Origin: Pyrus communis
Taxonomy: Eukaryota; Streptophyta; Magnoliopsida; Rosales; Rosaceae
DNA length: 64,000 nt
NCBI RefSeq assembly: GCF_963583255.1
Contig: NC_084819.1
Coordinates: 7,892,001 to 7,956,000 of the forward strand
Direction of reading: 5' to 3'
Below are positions 59,199 through 64,000 of this stretch, piece by piece. The notes beneath the pieces were generated by a model. It was not told where the DNA came from. It did no database searches and was given only the letters and a program-made list of their open reading frames with translations. The translations under genes and the position numbers were made by a program. Within the stretch, counting starts at the first letter, position 1; each line of letters begins with the position of its first letter.

Positions 59199-62100
59199 CT
59201 ATCTAATAAAAGATAAAGTGAAAAAAATGAAGAATGTCACAATGTATTGGATGTATGTAAAAGGGTTAAAGCTTGCGTTGCTTGTTTCGTCCGGATGGTA
59301 CGGGCGGATGAATGCAGAGTTCATCTGCCATACTTTGAGGGAGGCAGTAACACTGGTCTCCGTAGCATTGTTGAACAAAAATAGCCTAGCAGCCCCATAG
59401 ATTGCCTTGGTTGGGTAAACCCTTGATGTGATGGTTGTTCTTCCACCTTGAGCAAAGCTTTCGACTATCGAATGGTCAACCTGGAAACAAATATGATTGC
59501 AGAAGGTGAATTTGATGAGATTATTCTGTTATTGCAAATTTTGGGAAGATAAATGTGTTACATTCATGTAGCATGAAAGAGAAAGAATGGACTCACCAGA
59601 ATCCTCACTGATAATTTCTCATCTTTTAGAACTGGAACATAGCTACCAGTAACTTTTTTCTTAACATCATTAGCCACAGAAGACCTATAAGAGAGAAAGT
59701 TATCGACAAACTTCCGTTGTTAGATAGATGCTTATGTTGACAGGTTGTGAATCTCGAACGTGAATTTAAATAATTAACCTGATCAATTGTCCAGACTCAC
59801 AGTCTATGAACAGAACATTTGTGATGAAAAGTCTACCTTGTTTGGTCGGTGCAGAAGAAAGTATCAACACTGCCACCAGGTCCTTTGGCGACGTAAAAGT
59901 AGACAGGAGTTTGCTCCAGGAGGCTCTCATCTGCATGAACAAGAAGACCAAAGGGTCCTAAAGCACCACGATTGGAAGCTCCAGCGCTGGTGTTGCAACT
60001 GAACACCTCATTAGATTCAGCTACGCTCTCCAAAACCTTCTTGTCCAACTCGAACTCGGCAACAATGTCCAACTGTTACATTGCCAGAATTTTCTTTAGA
60101 AATTAACAAATGTCATCTAAATTGTGCAATATTATTTAGCATAAATCTAATTGAGAACAGAACACAAACCTGTGTGGCTGTGCCGACTTGAAGTGGCAAC
60201 ACTGAGCCTGCCTTGACCTCAACCTTGTCGAAATCCTTGCTGCTCAATCTCAACTTCTCAACCTCCTCCACTGGCCATTGAAGTAGATTGCTTCCGGTCT
60301 TCTTATCAAACACCACTGTTCTTGGAATTCCCTGCATAAAATCAAATTGTAAATTCGTAACTCCAGCTAAAGATACAAGTGCAAAAAGAAAACAATGTTT
60401 GGTACCAATTACTAATCGAAGTATCACATTGATATTTGATTGGCATGTCGTAATACGGAACAAATATTAACAATGTACACGATACTGTAAAGTCCTGTGA
60501 ATATCTAGGAGAGAAAAGAAACCAATGTACCTGAACAGAGGCCCAACCCTTCTGCATATCAGCATTTTCGCTATCAGACTCTCCAATCCAACCCCACAAA
60601 ACTCTCCTCTCCTTGTTTTGGTCATAGAAAGTCTTGGAGGCATAGAATATGCCATAATCATACCTAATTCCAATACCAACATCAATCTTTTGGTTATCAG
60701 GAATCCATTTGCCAGTCTTCTCCTCATAAGTCCCTAATGCATAATAATCATTCCTATCATCATCCAGGCTAGCCTTTACGACATGCTTCACATCAGGCCC
60801 ATTCGCCGAAGTATCCAGTCCTTTGTCACCAGCTTTTGACACCGGATAAAAATCCACACACTCCCACATTCCAGTCCCAGGGACAGCATGAAGCACCCCA
60901 TTCAATTGCTCATAGGTTTTGAAGTCCTTGGTGTCATAAACCAAGGATATGCCAGTTTTGTTAAGCTTGGACCCAATAATAATGCGCCATTTGCCTTCGG
61001 ATGTGTACCAAGCGGTTGTCGGGTCACGGAAGTCCTTGTATCCGATGCCCGGGGGTGGGACTAGAACCGGGTTGCCGGAGTACTTGACCCATTTGGTGAG
61101 GAGAGGGTCATTGTGGTCAGCAGGATATGCAAGGTTTTGGACTTGGACTGACTCATTGGTTGATCCAGTGTAGAGCATGACAATTTTTCCATCGGGGAGA
61201 ATGGTAGCTGAGCCAGTCCATACTCCATTGATGTCGTACCACTGGTCAGCCACCATGGCTAGAGGGAGGTGAAACCAGTGGATTAAGTCCTTGGACACTG
61301 CATGGCCCCATACTATGTCTCCCCATGTTGCACCATTGGGATTCCACTGGTAGAAAAAATGGTACCAACCCTTGTAGAATAATGGACCTTTATAATTAAC
61401 ATGTCACAAAATTAGGAATCCTCAAGGATGAATTAAATCCCCGAGTGTTTAGAATTCTGAAGAACGGAAAAATGAGTTAACATACTTTATTCTCAGATAA
61501 ACAAAAAGTAGGCTGATGTACGAAATTTTCCAACCGTAATATACTGTAGAAGTATAATCTGCTTCAGATCATCCCATTAATCTTGACCTCCAGAACTTTT
61601 ATGATTGAAATGGTCAATAATTGAATATTTTTCTTGTTTTCCATGTGAAATTCATGGAAAGTTAAAAGGTACCGTAGATAGAGTTGGCAAGGTTTGACTG
61701 TAAAATTTGGAGCGGAAGGCACGAGATAATGTCAAATATGTCATACAAAGTTGGGTTGTAGTTTGGTATTTTGATGGAAAACAATTCTTACGTAAGCTAA
61801 AGCTAATTAACTGCCCGATGAGGATCTATAAGTGCGGATTATTTGGCTAATCCATACTATAATATTCCAGAAAAGGTGCAGAAGAATACAAGATCGACAG
61901 GTAATGATTTAATAAATAGAATATTAAAGGTTGCTTACCGTTAGGATCTGAAGCAGCCGGAAGAGGAATCACCAGCCAGAACATTGGCAATTGAAAAGGC
62001 CAAGCATGCATGAAAAGAAAATACGAATCAATAGAATTAAATACAACGGTGAAGAAAGCACTAGACCCACGCAACAATTTTCCTAGCAAGAACTTGCAAG

Positions 62101-63314
62101 GGAAAACTTCTCTCAAGCTTATTTACCTTTTTATTTATATTTATTTTTTTATTTTTTATTTTTTGAAGAAGAGCTTCTTTACTTTTTAGCTTGAGGTTTT
62201 AATTTTAATTTCCATAATTAACGAATTTGATACCAAATTATTGGTAGACTATTGTATAACTTATTTTACGACCTGCAATCAATACCGTCATATAAAATTA
62301 TGACTATTTTAATGCAAAATATTCTCATTTCGACTTCAAAAATCGTGTTTATTTCTTACAAACAATATGATAATACGCTAAATTAATCCAAACAACGGAA
62401 AAACTTCAAATTCTCCAACCCATGTGATGGTCATGTTACATTAGTGTACATGTGTGTGAATTCATTTCAAATGTTTAAAATCTAAATGCAACTTAGATAG
62501 TTCGTCCATTATAGTTATATCGCAGTCTAATACACAATGTCACATATTAATCTTACTTTATACAACATTATTTTATTAGACTCGGACGTTATTGTAACGG
62601 AGTACTTGATTTGTTCATCCAAGTCCTTCCCCTAAAATAGAATAAATAAAGGCGCCAAAACTAATAGTAAATTCATTTTTTTGCAACCAAATGCATAGAG
62701 AAACAATTGACAATTATAAAGGTTCTCCTTTATGAAAACCAAGGGTTTTGACTAATCCATCCCATAATTCTCGTATTGGACCGAAATTTAAATGCATAAG
62801 AAATAAAAAAACAAAAAATCAGCCCATCATTTTGTCCACTCAAAATCACCCAATGCAACCGAAAAGAGAAAAACAGAAATAGAAAAAGAAAAATACATGT
62901 ACCATTCATCCAGTTCTTCTCAGGCTGGAAATGGAAAGCAGTTCTTTGCCATGACAGCATGCTATTGTTCCATGGAAATGCTGGCCCAGTCACAGCATCA
63001 GCCAACCGGTTCACCTTCTCGGACACTCCGGCTGCTACGCCCCGAGAAACCGGGTGCGGTTTGGCGGGCCTAGTTGTATAAGGCTCTTTGGCCAAAAAAA
63101 CAGGCTCATTTTTATTTGCATGCGTATCAGATTCGTTGCCACTACTAATAATGACCACCAACAAAGAAAGCATCAGCAACCCAGAAAAGATTGCTAGGAG
63201 CTCCTTAAACTGCCTCTTTCGGATTTCTGAAGCTTCGTCAGGGTTCGGGAGAGTAGTATAGGTGTATGGCAGGGCATCGGGATCCGATGGAAGAAAAGGT
63301 CTAGGGTCTGCCAT
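59199..63314 (-). CDS. VIN: Vacuolar acid invertase (beta-fructofuranosidase, GH32), seven exons
   Basis: Cleaves sucrose to glucose and fructose in the vacuole. Exons (minus strand): 63314-62903, 61947-61939, 61387-60531, 60331-60170, 60072-59837, 59684-59597, 59480-59199. All introns are GT-AG and phases agree, giving 681 residues. Residues 1-38 are cytosolic, 39-58 a membrane anchor ([18 protein letters not shown]), then a propeptide. Catalytic sites are NDPNG (137-141, nucleophile Asp138 spanning exons 1-2), FRDP (RDP 261-263) and WECVDF (315-320, acid/base Glu316). Val in WECVD marks the vacuolar type; cell-wall enzymes have Pro. The GH32 C-terminal domain includes [14 protein letters not shown]. 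The predicted tail after FIRPYHPDE is 27 residues and hydrophobic, longer than usual. No disabling change was seen. Confidence 0.95.
61939..61947 (-). other. VIN: 9-bp mini-exon (exon 2) of the invertase gene
   Basis: ATCCTAACG lies between CTTCAG and GTAAGC splice sites. Together with the last G of exon 1 and the first GT of exon 3 it encodes Asp-Pro-Asn-Gly of the active-site NDPNG motif. A 9-nt exon at this place is a known conserved feature of plant acid invertases. The flanking introns are 955 and 551 bp. Confidence 0.95.
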
Positions 63315-63459
63315 CTAGGGATTGTGACCTAAACTCGAATTTTTTATATATTTGGCTAGAAAATGAAGGGGGTTTAATTCACTCAAATTGGTAAACTTGG
63401 TTCATCAGAGAGCTGATGAGTTTTTCAGACAAAGTGCTTCGTTCATGTGGTGTGTTTGA

Positions 63460-63470
63460 TTTTATATATA
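63460..63470 (-). promoter_or_regulatory. Candidate TATA box of the invertase gene
   Basis: TATATATAAAA on the minus strand, about 146 bp upstream of the ATG, would give a 5' UTR of roughly 110-120 nt. A second AT-rich site at about 63341-63350 is too close to the ATG to be likely. Confidence 0.55.
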
Positions 63471-63692
63471 TGCATACATGCATGAAAACAAGTGGACAAA
63501 CAAAGTTGTTTTCTTTGTCCTGCTAAAGAAGTGGACAACAGAGTTTGAAGCGAGTCTCGTGGGTGTTTGTTCTAATTCTATTGTTTTAATTTAATAATGT
63601 TTGAGTTTTTGTTTTTTTGTTCGCAATGCAAATGGCGTTTTGGTCGTCTTCACTTTAATTAGGGTTATAATAAACGTGATGTAGCAGTAATC

Positions 63693-63698
63693 CACGTG
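63693..63698. promoter_or_regulatory. G-box CACGTG upstream of the invertase gene
   Basis: The palindromic core CCACGTGG lies about 380 bp upstream of the start codon. G-boxes bind bZIP and bHLH factors in light, sugar and ABA responses. Function here is inferred from the motif only. Confidence 0.45.
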
Positions 63699-63892
63699 GT
63701 AAATCTGTTGAGGATCAGTACATGTTCACATGTTCAATTAGAGAATTTATGGCATCCATAGGTTTACAAGACTCGATTCTCGTCAATGCGAGTTTGGAGG
63801 AGAGAATTCTCATTTCTTGTCAATGCATTTCATGATAACCTTACGACTTAATTCTCCTTTTTATTTTTTATTTATTTATTTTTTGGTATATA

Positions 63893-64000
63893 CACTACAA
63901 AACAAAAATCGCTAGACGGAAAAGTTTTGTCTTTGTAAACTTTAGCCGATAGAGGTTCGCCGGGAAATATTAGTTGGGCGAAACCTATCGCTCGAAGTCT
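63893..64000 (+). mobile_element. CACTA element 3, left terminus
   Basis: CACTACAAAACAAAAATCGC starts a CACTA-type end followed by subterminal-like repeats (CCGATAGAGG, GGCGAAACCTATCGCTCG). The element continues beyond the window. It is diverged from elements 1 and 2. Confidence 0.7.

Larger units (their letters stand above)
63315..63892 (-). promoter_or_regulatory. 5' flank and promoter region of the invertase gene
   Basis: This is 578 bp between the start codon and a CACTA terminus. It is AT-rich without an ORF. A TATA-like element and a G-box are listed separately. CATGCA motifs (RY-type) lie at 63478-63483 and nearby. Confidence 0.6.

Noticed and set aside
61847..62116. 89-codon minus-strand frame and other frames within the invertase introns
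   Set aside because: They overlap the 9-bp mini-exon and introns 1 and 2. The spliced model with GT-AG sites and the NDPNG motif explains the region.

Overview
This window is nuclear DNA from a eudicot plant. Coding capacity is low: there is one intact host gene of seven exons with GT-AG introns, a plastid DNA insertion, and nested plant transposons (Copia, Ty3/Gypsy of Tat type, CACTA, Mutator-like, a Cassandra TRIM, a LINE). The repeat families and the accD sequence look Rosaceae-like (apple/pear group), but that placement is inferred from memory and not tested.

Layout. 1-19484 is a Tat-like Gypsy element whose 5' LTR starts before the window. It lacks protease and reverse transcriptase. 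It holds an unclassified 2.3-kb insertion (about 1015-3330) and a complete, young Copia element (7538-16766, TSD GGACA, two 1846-bp LTRs differing at about six sites). 19664-20905 is a 1.24-kb foldback. Two small MITEs follow, then a Cassandra TRIM (22804-23448, TSD TTAAT) with 5S-rRNA-like LTRs. A CACTA element begins at 25797. It carries a solo LTR inside another solo LTR and a tandem array of about 348-bp units, and it runs into an LTR fragment and a 200-N assembly gap (31925-32124).

32125-42306 is a decayed Copia element. Its gag zinc-knuckle region is split by 5.3 kb of chloroplast DNA (33198-38507) carrying petA (3' truncated), cemA, ycf4, psaI and accD (5' truncated) in native plastid order. 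A second, truncated Tat element follows (42311-about 45290). A 7.9-kb non-autonomous CACTA element (46677-54568, TSD TTG) sits inside a LINE. It contains a Mutator-like element (48729-49922), the same tandem array as the first CACTA, and a 2.16-kb solo LTR (51329-53486, TSD CTACA). A truncated Copia (55460-58419, TSD AATGA) lies at the other end of the LINE.

The host gene is a vacuolar acid invertase on the minus strand (59199-63314), including the 9-bp mini-exon typical of plant invertases. Its product would hydrolyse sucrose in the vacuole. A third CACTA terminus starts at 63893, about 580 bp upstream of its start codon.

I found no clearly new biological system. The strongest points for follow-up are the plastid insertion with apparent microhomology at both ends, the young Copia whose pol frame is broken by four stops and no frameshift, the tandem repeat shared by two CACTA elements, the long foldback, and the hydrophobic C-terminal tail predicted for the invertase.
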